Shown in pieces: positions 17,624-26,893 of a stretch of 64,000 bases of DNA (positions are counted from its first letter, which is position 1; every line of letters starts with the position of its first letter). The notes under the pieces were generated by a model that was given only the letters and a program-made list of their open reading frames with translations, was not told the DNA's origin and did no database searches. The translations under genes and the position numbers were made by a program. Source of the DNA: Chlorobium phaeovibrioides (GTDB lineage: Bacteria; Bacteroidota; Chlorobiia; Chlorobiales; Chlorobiaceae); assembly GCF_003968655.1 (NCBI RefSeq), contig NZ_RXYK01000001.1, positions 62,001 through 126,000 on the forward strand. The letters run 5' to 3'.

Positions 17624-18328
17624 ATGTGTGAGTTTCGTCCGCCAATGGTGAGAATGCAGTATGTCGACCGTCAGCTGCAAGCCAATCTTTATCCCAGCTG
17701 TATCGGTATAGCCCGCTATTTTGAGGTGTCTCCCAAGAGCATCCAGGGGGATATCCGGTATATGAAGGATATGCTTGGAGCCCCCATTGCCTATGACAGC
17801 CGGCGTCGGGGGTATTGCTATCTTCGTGAGTGGAAACTGTTTCCTGATTCAGAAAGAGGTCGTCTTGAGGCGGAGTCGCTGATGGCTGTCAACAAGGTTC
17901 TTGCTCAGTATGAGGGAACTCCGATGTATGACGAGGTCGGCCGGGCGCTTCATAAAGTTCTCCAGTATTTCCCTGTAGCTGACTCGGGGGGTTTTTCATG
18001 TGACTCTGATCTCTCCATGTCGCTTGAACAGCGGCAGGGAGTTCCGAGGGCGCATGTTGTCATCACCTTTTCTGCGCATCACGCACAATGGATCCGCACT
18101 GGGATGTGGCATTCTGCACAGACCTTTCAGGAGCATGGGGACGGTTCTGTTACCCTCAGCATGGATGTTGGCTCACTTGAGGGTGTGAAACGCTGGGTCA
18201 TGCGTTTCGGAGCCGGGGTCAGAGTCATAAGCCCCGAGGAATTGAGGAATATGATCAAGGATGAGGTTGTCAGGATGGGGATGGTGTACCTGGATATGCA
18301 GGATTCTTTTCCGGAAAGTGGGGAGTGA
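17624..18328 (+). CDS. WYL-family transcriptional regulator lacking the WYL core
   Basis: A 234-aa protein. Residues about 5-60 form a DeoR/YafY-type helix-turn-helix (YPSCIGIARYFEVSPKSIQGD). The last 75 residues (VVITFSAHHAQWIRTGMWH to the end) look like the WCX C-terminal extension of WYL regulators. Usual YafY-type regulators are about 310-330 aa, with a WYL ligand domain between these parts; here the middle is only about 55 residues and no WYL-type motif is present. The 73-bp upstream gap is AT-rich and holds a TAATAT that could be part of a promoter. Its target is unknown; the hybrid kinase gene follows 150 bp later. Confidence 0.7.
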   Translation: MCEFRPPMVRMQYVDRQLQANLYPSCIGIARYFEVSPKSIQGDIRYMKDMLGAPIAYDSRRRGYCYLREWKLFPDSERGRLEAESLMAVNKVLAQYEGTPMYDEVGRALHKVLQYFPVADSGGFSCDSDLSMSLEQRQGVPRAHVVITFSAHHAQWIRTGMWHSAQTFQEHGDGSVTLSMDVGSLEGVKRWVMRFGAGVRVISPEELRNMIKDEVVRMGMVYLDMQDSFPESGE

Positions 18329-18481
18329 TATTCGGGTTGCCTTTCAGTATTGATTTATATATTTTAGTAAAACAGGCGACAAAAGGGCCCCATAAATCAT
18401 TAACTGTAAAGAAGTTGCCGGTAACAGTCTTATGACGGCGACTGCCCTGAAATCTTTCCCCTCCACAGAGGAACGGAACGC

Positions 18482-20194
18482 ATGAGCAGTAGTAATAAAA
18501 GCAAGGATTCTCTGTCACTGAAAATGGCTGTAGACCTCGAGTTCAACTCCTATGAGAGAAGAGCAGGAACCTCGGATTTTTCAGCAGAAAGCAGCAGCGA
18601 AGAACAGGCAGGTGAATTGCCTGAACTGGATCTGCGTGCTATAGCCGAGGAGGGGACCGAATCGTTTTTTCGGTTTCTTACCGAAAACAGTGGCGATGTT
18701 ATCTGGATGTATGATTTTGATGCAGATCGCTATACCTATGCGAGCCCGTCAGTGTTTCGGCTGAGGGGGTTCACTCCAGAGGAAATCTGCCGCCAGTCAC
18801 TCTATGATGCGTTGACTCCTGCTTCTGCAGAGGTTGCCGTTGCTGAAATCAGCAGACGACTGGTGGCTCTGAAGAGAGGGGATGAATCAGCGGCCTGGGA
18901 GATATGCGAGTTTGACCAGCTGCATAAGGATGGTTCCGTCGTTCCTACCGAGGTGATGACCACATTCATCCGTGATTCGGGTGGAGAGCTTAAGGGTATT
19001 ATCGGCGTAGCGCGTGATATTAGTGAGCGGAGGCGGATTGAGTCTGAAAAGGAGCGGCTTCAGCTGCTGATGATGAAGGCCGCGAAAATGGAGTTCGTGA
19101 GCAGGATTTCCGGAGGTATTGCCCACGATTTCAACAACAAGCTGCAGTCGATTCTGGGTATGACGGACCTATTGATGGCTTCACACCCTTTCAGCACTGA
19201 ACAGCTTCAGAGTTTTGAGGAGATCCGTACTGCCGTAGCGCACTGTGCGGGGCTGACGGGGCAGCTTCTGGCAACGGCAGGAAAGAGGACTGCAAAACCG
19301 GAAGTTTTTGACTGTAATCTTGCGATCAGCTCACTGGTACAGATGAAGCAGTGCTGCATGCTTGGTGAGAGCACTCTTGATTTTTTCCCCGCTTCCGGCC
19401 TTTGGCCGGTGTTGATGGATTCAGGTGAGTTCGATGAAATAGTGGGACATCTTCTTTCCAATGCGATGGATGCTGTGAGCTCGGGCGGCAGTATTGCCAT
19501 CACAACACGAAATGTTGCTATGGATATTGAGTATGGAGGGGTTCACGGAGAAACAACGGTTCATGATTCTGTCCTTGTTGAGGTGTCCGATACGGGGAGG
19601 GGAATGAGTGCGGAAGTGATGAGGCAGGTTTTTGAGCCCTTTTTTACGACCAAGGAGTCTGCTTCCGGTTTGGGCCTTTCAACAGTCAATGGACTGGTGG
19701 AGCGGTGCGGCGGTTTTGTGACTGTTGACAGCGCCACCGGCAAGGGGAGTACCTTCCGGGTTTTTCTTCCGCGCATGATGGGAGCTGTTGAGCACTCTGC
19801 CGTAAGTGCATCCCGGATGCCGACCGGGCATCGGGGTGAAACAATTCTGCTTGTTGATGATGAGGACGCGGTGCGCAGGATAACCGGCAAGTTTCTGGAG
19901 AGTTTCGGGTACCTCGTGCTTTCTGCCGCTGATGGCCGTGAGGCTCTTGAAGTTGCCGGAATGTATGAGGGTCCCATCCATATGCTGCTGACAGACATGA
20001 TTATGCCGGGAATGAACGGCAGGGAACTCTCCCGGCTGCTTGAAAGCCAGAGGTCGGGGGTAAAAACACTCTATATCTCAGGATATGCGGCCGATATTCT
20101 TTCGGATGACGATGGCTCCAGCGATGTGCATTTTCTGGGGAAACCGTTTTCGCGCTCAGCCCTTTCAGACAAGGTTCGTTCTGTGCTGGGTTAA
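18482..20194 (+). CDS. PAS-domain hybrid histidine kinase with C-terminal receiver
   Basis: A 570-aa cytoplasmic-looking sensor kinase. A PAS domain with a PAC tail (ending GVARDISERRRIE) spans about residues 60-185, the phospho-acceptor His is in GGIAHDFNN near residue 214, the HATPase domain spans about 315-430 (EVSDTGRGM, GLGLSTVNG), and a receiver domain fills the last 115 residues with its Asp near residue 505 (LLTDMIMPGMNG). No membrane helix is seen. The receiver is attached and no response regulator gene is next to it, so the phosphoryl group must go to a distant partner. It has the same GGIAHDFNN kinase type and receiver arrangement as the gene at 46186. Confidence 0.9.
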   Translation: MSSSNKSKDSLSLKMAVDLEFNSYERRAGTSDFSAESSSEEQAGELPELDLRAIAEEGTESFFRFLTENSGDVIWMYDFDADRYTYASPSVFRLRGFTPEEICRQSLYDALTPASAEVAVAEISRRLVALKRGDESAAWEICEFDQLHKDGSVVPTEVMTTFIRDSGGELKGIIGVARDISERRRIESEKERLQLLMMKAAKMEFVSRISGGIAHDFNNKLQSILGMTDLLMASHPFSTEQLQSFEEIRTAVAHCAGLTGQLLATAGKRTAKPEVFDCNLAISSLVQMKQCCMLGESTLDFFPASGLWPVLMDSGEFDEIVGHLLSNAMDAVSSGGSIAITTRNVAMDIEYGGVHGETTVHDSVLVEVSDTGRGMSAEVMRQVFEPFFTTKESASGLGLSTVNGLVERCGGFVTVDSATGKGSTFRVFLPRMMGAVEHSAVSASRMPTGHRGETILLVDDEDAVRRITGKFLESFGYLVLSAADGREALEVAGMYEGPIHMLLTDMIMPGMNGRELSRLLESQRSGVKTLYISGYAADILSDDDGSSDVHFLGKPFSRSALSDKVRSVLG

Positions 20195-20199
20195 TGGAA

Positions 20200-20233
20200 C
20201 CATTGCGGTTGCAATGGCGGCATTGTTTTTTTT
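20200..20233 (+). terminator. Possible terminator after hybrid kinase
   Basis: CCATTGC and GCAATGG (20200-20206, 20211-20217) form a perfect 7-bp stem with a 4-base loop. A run of eight T residues follows at 20226-20233. The eight-base gap between stem and T run makes it a weak terminator candidate. Confidence 0.4.
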
Positions 20234-20378
20234 CTTGCGCATCGCGCTCAATGGCGCAATCCTGCGTGCGTCTCCTCTTCTTTCTTTTTCCTCCGGGTCT
20301 ATCGCTCTGTAGCGTAAATCAATAAATTATAGTACCTTATAGAACACTTCCTGCAATATATTCCGGAGAACACTTTCC

Positions 20379-21185
20379 ATGAACCCCTCTCTTCCTTTTG
20401 ATTTTCAGTGTGATGTTCTTGAGCTAAGCCACGACCGGCCGGTTCTTGTTGATTTCTGGGCCGAATGGTGTGCTCCCTGTCGCCAGCTTGCTCCGGTGCT
20501 TGAGAGGCTTGCCGGGAAGTATGAAGGACGGTTCACTCTGGTTAAAATCAACACGGAAGAGCATGCTGATATTGCCTCCAGGTTTCAGGTCAGAAGCATT
20601 CCCATGGTGCTGTTGTTTTCAGCCGGAGAGGTGATAGACTCTTTTTCAGGGGCTATCCCGGAGCGGCAGGTGGAGGAGTGGCTGAACAGACACCTTCCCG
20701 GCCCCTATGCAAAAGAGATTGCCCTTGCCGATGAGTTTGTTCGGGAAGGGAAGCGTTCCATGGCTCTTTCGGTTCTGGAGGGTGTCATGCAGAAAGAAAA
20801 GGGAAATGTCACAGTCCATGCGCTGCTCTCAAAACTGAAACTGTTCTCCAGTCCCCAGGAAGCCCTTGGGCTGGCGGAACTGCTTGAGGCTGAGCCTGAG
20901 CATGCTGAACTTTCAGAAACAGTCAGGACGCTTGCCCGGCTTCTCCGCGCTCCGGCGAACAGTTTTCCTGATGATGAGGTTCGAAACGATTATCTTGATG
21001 CAGTTGAAAAATTGAGGAGGGAAGACCTTGAGGCTGCGCTTGAAGGGTTCATCAGCGTCCTTCAGAGGAACCGCCCTTATGATGACGACGGTTCACGCAA
21101 AGCCTGCATTGCCATTTTCCGCTACCTCGGTGAAGAGCATGATATAACGAAGAAGTACCGGAAAACCTTTGACAGAGCTTTTTAA
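20379..21185 (+). CDS. Thioredoxin-TPR co-chaperone (CnoX/YbbN family)
   Basis: A 268-aa cytoplasmic protein with an N-terminal thioredoxin domain (about 1-108) and a C-terminal TPR-like helical region with the YbbN-type layout. The active-site motif is [10 protein letters not shown], a full CXXC, unlike E. coli CnoX, which has lost redox activity. The cis-proline segment RSIPMVLLF is present. It probably protects unfolding proteins under oxidative stress and hands them to GroEL/DnaK. The next gene starts 12 bp downstream. Confidence 0.88.
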   Translation: MNPSLPFDFQCDVLELSHDRPVLVDFWAEWCAPCRQLAPVLERLAGKYEGRFTLVKINTEEHADIASRFQVRSIPMVLLFSAGEVIDSFSGAIPERQVEEWLNRHLPGPYAKEIALADEFVREGKRSMALSVLEGVMQKEKGNVTVHALLSKLKLFSSPQEALGLAELLEAEPEHAELSETVRTLARLLRAPANSFPDDEVRNDYLDAVEKLRREDLEAALEGFISVLQRNRPYDDDGSRKACIAIFRYLGEEHDITKKYRKTFDRAF

Positions 21186-21196
21186 GAGGGAGGCGC

Positions 21197-21775
21197 ATGA
21201 TTGAGAACAAGACGGTTATCGGGGTTGACCTTGACGGGGTCTGCGCTGATTTTTACGGCCGTATGCGCGAGATTGCCTCAGAGTGGCTTGAGTGCTCCAT
21301 TGATGAGCTGCCAGGCGAGGTTTCCTATGGATTGACGGAGTGGGGCATCAGTGGCGAGGGGCAGTATGAAAGCCTCCACCGGTTCGCCGTCACGCAGAGG
21401 GAGCTGTTCAGAACAATGCCGCTCATTCCCGGTGCAAGGAAGTATCTTCGCCAGCTTTCTGATGAAGGGTACCGTATCCGCATCATCACCCACCGCCTGT
21501 TTATCCACTATTTCCACGCTTCAGCCGTACAGCAGACCGTTGAATGGCTCGACAGCCACGGCATTCCCTACTGGGATCTCTGCTTCATGAAAGAAAAGTC
21601 GCAGGTCGGGGCTGACATCTACATAGAAGACAGTCCCGAAAACATTCTGCAGCTTCGCCAGGCGGGTCTTCATACCATCTGCTTCTCAAACAGCACCAAC
21701 CGCCATATTCCCGGCCCAAAAGCCACCTCCTGGGAAGAAGCATACTCTCTTGTCAAAAGCTGCCAGCGTCCTTGA
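21197..21775 (+). CDS. HAD-superfamily 5'-nucleotidase-like phosphatase
   Basis: A 192-aa protein of the HAD superfamily resembling 5'(3')-deoxyribonucleotidases (NT5C type). Motif [10 protein letters not shown] is at residues about 10-18, a motif-II-like segment is RIITHRL, a lysine for motif III lies in FMKEKSQV, and motif IV is IEDSPEN. A GAGGGAGG ribosome-binding site precedes the ATG. It likely dephosphorylates a nucleotide or small phosphate ester. Close spacing to the CnoX-like gene suggests cotranscription, with no obvious functional link. Confidence 0.75.
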   Translation: MIENKTVIGVDLDGVCADFYGRMREIASEWLECSIDELPGEVSYGLTEWGISGEGQYESLHRFAVTQRELFRTMPLIPGARKYLRQLSDEGYRIRIITHRLFIHYFHASAVQQTVEWLDSHGIPYWDLCFMKEKSQVGADIYIEDSPENILQLRQAGLHTICFSNSTNRHIPGPKATSWEEAYSLVKSCQRP

Positions 21776-21824
21776 CCTGACAGAGTGCACCTTCTCTCAA
21801 AGCCGTCACCCTCGGTGAGTTAGT

Positions 21825-21842
21825 ACACTCAGTCATGAGTGT
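21825..21842. repeat. Short inverted repeat between convergent genes
   Basis: ACACTCA and TGAGTGT (21825-21831, 21836-21842) pair perfectly around a 4-base loop in the 90-bp gap between two convergent genes. There is no clear T tract on either side, so a terminator role is only possible. Confidence 0.35.
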
Positions 21843-21865
21843 CCCCTACTTTCCCTACTTTTCTT

Positions 21866-23047
21866 TTAGCGGGTTACATAGAAACAGGCGAATTTGAGGT
21901 AGGCGGTTTCTGGCATTGAGAGGAGGACGGGATGGTCGAATGGCTGGGAGTTGCGGTAGATCATCCTGAGCTGGCAGTTTGCAAGGAGGGAGGCCTGATG
22001 GACGCTCTGGAGAAAGTCCTCTTCGGGAACATGGTGGCTGCAGGAGGCGGTGGCAAGGAATCCGCCTTTTTTGACAAGCTGAAGCCCCATCTGGTTGAGC
22101 TTTCTGTATGCTTTGAGGGCGCCGGGCACATTCTTGCGGCTTTTGGTGAAGCTTGGGGGATCGAGGATGACAAGGTCAAATGATTCCTTTGCGTCAATCA
22201 TCTGCTGCAGGATGTTGAAGGCGTCATCGGCTATGAGGCTGAAGTTGTCATATCCGTTGAGTTTCGCGTTGTGTTCTGCCCGTTTCAGGGCATCTTCGGA
22301 GGCGTCCACAAGAATGGCTGAGCCGGCTCCGGCAGCAAGTGCGTTGAGGCCGAACCCTCCGTCATTGGTGAAGACATCGAGAACTCGTGCCCCTTTGCTG
22401 AATTTTCTGATGATTCTGCGGTTTTCCCTCTGGTCAAGGAAAAAGCCGGTTTTCTGTCCTGCAAAGAGGTCGACTTCAAAGGAGATTCCGGCATCGTGTA
22501 TGGTTTGGCGAGCCTGGGTTCTGGTGCCATGAATTACCGCCTTGTTGAGGGGAAGGCCTTCAAGTTCGCGAAGTGCGGATTCGTTGCGTACGACGATGAC
22601 TTCAGGCTCAAGCAGTTCCTGCAGCAGTTCGGAGATCATTGGCAGATGCAGATCCATGCCGGCTGAGAATGCCTGTATGACAATTCCTTTACCAAAGCGG
22701 TCTATAATGAGCCCGGGCATGCCGTCTGACTCTCCGTGCACAAGACGCCATGCATTTGTGTCGTCCAATTGGTATACCTTCTGACGCAGGGTGAGGGCTT
22801 CCTGAAGCTTTTTCCGGAAGAATTCCCTGTCGGGAAGCTCTTCGCCTTTTGTCAGGAGACGGAAGGAGATGAGCGAGTTGGGGTTGAAGAATCCTGCACC
22901 GATCAGTTTCCTGTCGTGTGTATGGAGCCGGACGGTTTCGCCGGCTGCGATGTCGTGTGGAACAGTTTCAAGTTCGTTGCTGAATACCCAGAGGTGACCT
23001 TTCTGAATACGACGGTGTTCTTTGGGTTTGAGATAGAGAGCGTGCAT
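21866..23047 (-). CDS. rlmI: Class I SAM-dependent rRNA methyltransferase (RlmI family)
   Basis: Likely 23S rRNA (cytosine-C5) methyltransferase. The 393-aa length matches E. coli RlmI (396). An N-terminal PUA-type domain ([10 protein letters not shown], residues about 18-27) is followed by the EEHRMT-like domain, the conserved [13 protein letters not shown] segment (near 205), the SAM-binding stretch [17 protein letters not shown], the catalytic-site motif [10 protein letters not shown], and SCSHHV near residue 340. It reads convergently to the nucleotidase-like gene and divergently from the lipoprotein gene. Confidence 0.88.
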   Translation of the reverse strand: MHALYLKPKEHRRIQKGHLWVFSNELETVPHDIAAGETVRLHTHDRKLIGAGFFNPNSLISFRLLTKGEELPDREFFRKKLQEALTLRQKVYQLDDTNAWRLVHGESDGMPGLIIDRFGKGIVIQAFSAGMDLHLPMISELLQELLEPEVIVVRNESALRELEGLPLNKAVIHGTRTQARQTIHDAGISFEVDLFAGQKTGFFLDQRENRRIIRKFSKGARVLDVFTNDGGFGLNALAAGAGSAILVDASEDALKRAEHNAKLNGYDNFSLIADDAFNILQQMIDAKESFDLVILDPPSFTKSRKNVPGALKAYRKLNQMGLQLVKKGGFLATASCSHHVPEEDFLQSVHQASLLANCQLRMIYRNSQPFDHPVLLSMPETAYLKFACFYVTR

Positions 23048-23149
23048 GGAGCCGGGTGTGTGGTTATATGATTTTGATGGTGCAATCTAATACAGTAAAC
23101 TTAAAATATGCGGTGATTGCAACTGAAGATAGTAAGCAAAAGGAATGAG

Positions 23150-24004
23150 ATGATGAAAAAAAAGGGTTTTGTGTTCTGCATGGTGCTTCTTATGCTTTCG
23201 GGCTGGGGGTGCTCAGGCTTCAGAACCGTTTCAAGAACGCCATTGCCAGCAGATCAGGCGGCACTTGTTGCCGAGTATCGCGACCTTTACGGGGAGGTGA
23301 CGGGTTCGGCTCCTTTCATCCGTTCTGTTGATGGTTATGCAGATGTCTGGCTGTCCACCCCTAAAGAGCGCCATAAGGTGTTCTGCAACATACGGGTCAA
23401 TCGGGGTCTTGAGTCGCGAATGATTGTGAGCGCGGGTATTCTGGGGATTCCTGTGGCTGATCTTTTTATCGGCCGCGATTCAGTGGCTGTGCATGACATG
23501 CTTCGCAACCGCTATTTCATTGGGGCAAGCAACGACCGTAACCTTGAGAAAATTCTCGGGGTTGGGGCAGCTTCGGGTATTCTGGGAGGTTCTCTGCTTG
23601 GTCTGGTTGATATTATGGAGCCTCCGGAGAATATTATTTCGGTGAAAAAGGGGGAGGGGCTTGTCTCTTTCCGGGTCCGCTCGGGTGCGGGGTGCAAAGT
23701 TGTTGTGGTTGATGTGGCTACGCGCACCCTCAGGGCGCTTATGATTGAGGACTCTTTTGAGCGGGTGCAGAGCGAGGTGCATTTCAGGGATTTTGAGAGC
23801 TGCAGTGTGGAGGGGAGGGCGGCTCTGGTGCCCAGAACTGTTTCCATTGTCCTTCCCGGCAAGTCGGGGCCCGGTGAAAGTCAGTTGGTTATTTCTTATG
23901 ACGAGCGGGTGTTCAATGCCCGGAATGGTGGCATGAAAATGCCCATACCGGAAGGGGCAAGGGTTGTGAGTCTTGATGAGACGGCTTCACTGCCGTGGAT
24001 GTAG
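23150..24004 (+). CDS. DUF4292-type (LolA-fold) lipoprotein
   Basis: A 284-aa exported protein. The hydrophobic N terminus ends at a cysteine (LSGWGCSG), probably a lipoprotein, although the residue three before Cys is Gly and not the usual Leu/Ile/Val. The body matches the DUF4292 pattern: IRVNRGLESRMIVSAGILG, then IGRDSVAVHDMLRNRYFIG, then a repeat-rich beta C terminus. An upstream TTG (23117) is possible; the ATG at 23150 is preferred because it follows AAAAGG and begins the signal sequence. DUF4292 proteins are thought to handle lipids or lipoproteins at the outer membrane. Confidence 0.7.
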   Translation: MMKKKGFVFCMVLLMLSGWGCSGFRTVSRTPLPADQAALVAEYRDLYGEVTGSAPFIRSVDGYADVWLSTPKERHKVFCNIRVNRGLESRMIVSAGILGIPVADLFIGRDSVAVHDMLRNRYFIGASNDRNLEKILGVGAASGILGGSLLGLVDIMEPPENIISVKKGEGLVSFRVRSGAGCKVVVVDVATRTLRALMIEDSFERVQSEVHFRDFESCSVEGRAALVPRTVSIVLPGKSGPGESQLVISYDERVFNARNGGMKMPIPEGARVVSLDETASLPWM

Positions 24005-24090
24005 CGTCTTATGTGCGCCTCTCGTTATTTGTTTCTGACAATAAAGAGCGTGTACCCTTATGGCCGGGGCATTTGAGGACCTGCCTGTAA

Positions 24091-24131
24091 GCCGGAGCGG
24101 TTCTTTTCCACTCCGGCCTTGAAGGCTTTTT
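24091..24131 (+). terminator. Terminator between the DUF4292 gene and sodB
   Basis: GCCGGAG (24091-24097) and CTCCGGC (24111-24117) form a 7-bp stem, overlapped by a second small hairpin GCCTTGAAGGC (24116-24126) followed by five T residues. It serves the plus-strand lipoprotein gene and may also stop transcription of sodB from the other side. Confidence 0.55.
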
Positions 24132-24134
24132 GTC

Positions 24135-24740
24135 TCAACTCCTGGCGCTTGCGTAATTGGCTGCTGCAAATTCCCAATTGAGCAGATTTTCAATGACTGC
24201 TGCGGTGTAGTCGGGCCTGCGGTTCTGGTAGTCAAGATAGTAGGCATGTTCCCATACATCAATGGTCAGAATCGGTTTCAGACCGCTGGTCATTGGGGTC
24301 TCTGCATTGCCGGTTTTGACGACCTTCAGTGTTTCTCCATCAAGGACAAGCCATGCCCAACCGCTGCCGAACTGTGTTGCGGCCGCATTTTTCAGTTCGT
24401 CACGGAACTTGTCAAAACTGCCAAAGTCTCTGGTAATGGCTTCACCAAGTTCTCCTGTGGGAACACCGCCGCCTGCGGGTGCGAGGGAGTTCCAGTAAAA
24501 ACTGTGGTTCCAGGCCTGCGCTCCGTTGTTGAAAATACCGGCTTTCGAGCTGTCGCCTGCTGTTTGGGCTATGACCTCTTCAAGGCTCATGAGGTCCATT
24601 GGTGTGCCACCTACAAGGTTGTTGAAGTTGGTGACATATGCCGCATGGTGCTTTCCGTAATGGAATCCAAGAGTTTTTGCGGAGATGTGCGGTTCAAGCG
24701 CATTTTCGGCCCAGGGAAGTGCGGGTTGCTGATATGCCAT
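24135..24740 (-). CDS. sodB: Superoxide dismutase, Fe type
   Basis: Converts superoxide to oxygen and hydrogen peroxide. The 201-aa length is usual. Metal-ligand segments are visible: HHAAYV in the N terminus ([11 protein letters not shown]), [10 protein letters not shown] near residue 73, and [11 protein letters not shown] near residue 161. The Gln in AQAWNH and the following AATQFGSGW favour the iron form. It is cytoplasmic (no signal peptide). It would protect oxygen-sensitive Fe-S and photosynthetic proteins in an anaerobe. Confidence 0.95.
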   Translation of the reverse strand: MAYQQPALPWAENALEPHISAKTLGFHYGKHHAAYVTNFNNLVGGTPMDLMSLEEVIAQTAGDSSKAGIFNNGAQAWNHSFYWNSLAPAGGGVPTGELGEAITRDFGSFDKFRDELKNAAATQFGSGWAWLVLDGETLKVVKTGNAETPMTSGLKPILTIDVWEHAYYLDYQNRRPDYTAAVIENLLNWEFAAANYASARS

Positions 24741-24887
24741 AATAGTCTTTTGTGATTTGCGTTTAAATAGTGAAATTGTCTACCCATAAACTTGTGAGCG
24801 GTCAATTTAGTTTCACCTGTGCCATGAAATTTTTCAGGGATGCGCTGAATGGACCGTTTTTCAGAGTATAACCAGATTGCAGCTGTC

Positions 24888-25235
24888 ATGAAACCCTACA
24901 GGAGCCTCTTCGTTATCATTCTTGCTCTTTTCCTCTTTCCGCTCCTCACCGGATGCGCAGAGAAAAAGGCGCAGGAGCTTGATGGTGATGATATCCGTTT
25001 TGCCGAATTCTATAGCGATTATCTGCTTTTTTCCGGGGTTTCAGCCAGAACTGGCGAGGAGCTCAAGGCAGATCTTGATTCCGGTACTCTTTCTTCTCTT
25101 CTTTCCCGTCATGATATCAGTGTTGAGCTGCTGATCAAAAAAAGTGAAGCCTATCAGGCCGATCCAATGCTTTGGCAAATGGTTCTTGTCAGGGTTCGTG
25201 ACAATATCCATAACAGGCAGAACCCTCCGCAATGA
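24888..25235 (+). CDS. Small lipoprotein upstream of coaE
   Basis: A 115-aa protein starting at the ATG at 24888 with a clear lipoprotein signal (hydrophobic stretch then LLTGC, Cys near residue 24). The mature part is acidic then helical (LDSGTLSSLLSRHDI). No known family is recognised. Its stop overlaps the coaE start in an ATGA arrangement, so the two are translated together. A longer reading from 24849 would destroy the signal peptide and is less likely. Confidence 0.65.
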   Translation: MKPYRSLFVIILALFLFPLLTGCAEKKAQELDGDDIRFAEFYSDYLLFSGVSARTGEELKADLDSGTLSSLLSRHDISVELLIKKSEAYQADPMLWQMVLVRVRDNIHNRQNPPQ

Positions 25236-25882
25236 CCTCTCCCGCCCCTTTTCTTGTTGGCGTTACCGGAGGTATTGGAAGCGGCAAGTCGACACTCTGC
25301 AGTTTTCTTGCCCGGAGTGGCTGTGAGGTGTTTGAAGCTGATAGGGTGGCCAAAGAGCTGCAGGTAACCAATGCCGGGGTGATTGAGGGCATGGCGTCTC
25401 TTTTCGGCAAGGATATCTATTCCACAAATGAATCGGGAGCACTTGTGCTTGACAGGAAACGGGTCGCTGCCGAGGTGTTCTCCTATCCGGCGAAGCTTGG
25501 TGCGCTCAACAGTCTCATTCATCCCGAAGTTCGCGCTGAGTTCATGCGTTTTGTTCAGGATGCCCGGAGTCGGGGGAAAGGAATTGTGATTCTTGAAGCG
25601 GCCATTCTTTTTGAGTCGGAACGCTCTTCGGATATGGATTTCATTGTTGTTGTTGCGGCTGATGAGGATATTCGCCTGAAAAGGGCTTCAGCCAGGGGAA
25701 GGATTTCCGTTGCCGACATTAAAAAGCGTATGGCGATGCAATGGCCTCAGGAACTGCTGATCAAGAAGTCGGATTATGTGCTCTGGAACAACGGCGGAAA
25801 GGATGAGCTGAAACATGCCGCCACTGAACTTATTTCCGTTCTCAAAGATGCCGCCGAAAAACATTCAGCCGGCAATCGCTGA
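25232..25882 (+). CDS. coaE: Dephospho-CoA kinase CoaE
   Basis: Catalyses the last step of coenzyme A synthesis, phosphorylating dephospho-CoA at the 3' hydroxyl. The 216-aa protein has the P-loop GGIGSGKST near residue 10, the conserved FEADRVAKEL segment, the IHPEVR motif and the lid arginine region (RASARGRISVADIKKR). The start overlaps the small lipoprotein stop by 4 bases. Its 3' end overlaps the convergent esterase gene by 18 bp. Confidence 0.94.
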   Translation: MTSPAPFLVGVTGGIGSGKSTLCSFLARSGCEVFEADRVAKELQVTNAGVIEGMASLFGKDIYSTNESGALVLDRKRVAAEVFSYPAKLGALNSLIHPEVRAEFMRFVQDARSRGKGIVILEAAILFESERSSDMDFIVVVAADEDIRLKRASARGRISVADIKKRMAMQWPQELLIKKSDYVLWNNGGKDELKHAATELISVLKDAAEKHSAGNR

Positions 25883-26893
25883 GGCAAGTGCGGGAAGTGA
25901 GACGCTGTAGCGGTATGATGTGCTGCCGTGCGAGTCGGGGAACTCTTCGTGACGGTGTTCGATATTGTGCTGGGAGAGTTTTCGGCAGAAGATCCTGAGG
26001 CCGAACTGCAGGTTGTATTCGTCCAATGTTCCGCAGTCCACAAAGAGCAGGCTCAGAGAGCGGAGCGCCTCACGGAAGTTCTCTTGTTCAACCATTTCCA
26101 CCGGATCAAAACTGAGCCATTGGTTCCAGACCTCACTGTCGGTTTCGCAGGTCAGGGGGTTGAAGGGGAGGCGGATGTTTTCGGGTGGTTGACGGAGCGG
26201 GTCGGGAGAATAGGCGGCAGACATGGCAAGCATGTCGAGAAGGGGAAATTCTCCCGACGGGGGTTTAAGTGCGGTTTCATAGCGGGTGAAAAAGTTGGTG
26301 AGGCTGCCGTTGTGTTTTTCAAGAATGCGTGCGGCGGCGGCAAAGTTCGGCCGGTAGCAGAGGTCGAAGGCCAAGTCGCCGCTGTGGCTTGCGGCGGCTC
26401 CGAAGAGATCGGGGTGTTTCATTGCAAGCCGCAGGGCTCCGAACCCGCCGGAGGATTTTCCTGCAATTGCGCGGTGAGGGCGTTCGGGAATGGTGCGGAG
26501 TGCCGCATCCACACAGGGGACAATCTCCCGGGTGAGATACCGTTCATAGTTGCCCGTTCCGGCTGAGTCCACATATTGCGATCCGCCGTACCGCGTCATG
26601 CAGTCGGGCATGACGATGATGGTTTCTGCCATTCTCCCTTCTCTGATAAGGGCTTCAGCCATTTCCGCCACGGTCGGCCTTCCAAAATTGTAGTTCATGA
26701 AACTGTGGCCGGTTGAGGCAAATCCCGAAAGAAGATAGATGACGGGAAACCGCCGCTGCCCATCGTAAGAGGGCGGCAGGTAAACGATCAGATCGCGTTC
26801 TGTAGGGTCTCCGAGCGGGTTGCCCTCAAGTGTGCGTCCCGGTATGGGAATGGTTGTCATGTTCGGCTTGAGTGGCTTTGCGGGGGATTTCAT
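25865..26893 (-). CDS. Alpha/beta-hydrolase esterase (esterase D-like)
   Basis: A 342-aa serine hydrolase. The N-terminal strand region (LIVYLPPSYDGQRRFPVIYL) and the nucleophile elbow GKSSGGFGAL (Ser near residue 146) match the putative esterase/S-formylglutathione hydrolase-like family; a C-terminal His lies in FPDSHGSTSY. No signal peptide is seen. The start overlaps the tatC stop by 4 bases, so it is probably cotranscribed with tatC. The substrate is unknown. Confidence 0.8.
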   Translation of the reverse strand: MKSPAKPLKPNMTTIPIPGRTLEGNPLGDPTERDLIVYLPPSYDGQRRFPVIYLLSGFASTGHSFMNYNFGRPTVAEMAEALIREGRMAETIIVMPDCMTRYGGSQYVDSAGTGNYERYLTREIVPCVDAALRTIPERPHRAIAGKSSGGFGALRLAMKHPDLFGAAASHSGDLAFDLCYRPNFAAAARILEKHNGSLTNFFTRYETALKPPSGEFPLLDMLAMSAAYSPDPLRQPPENIRLPFNPLTCETDSEVWNQWLSFDPVEMVEQENFREALRSLSLLFVDCGTLDEYNLQFGLRIFCRKLSQHNIEHRHEEFPDSHGSTSYRYSVSLPALASAIAG

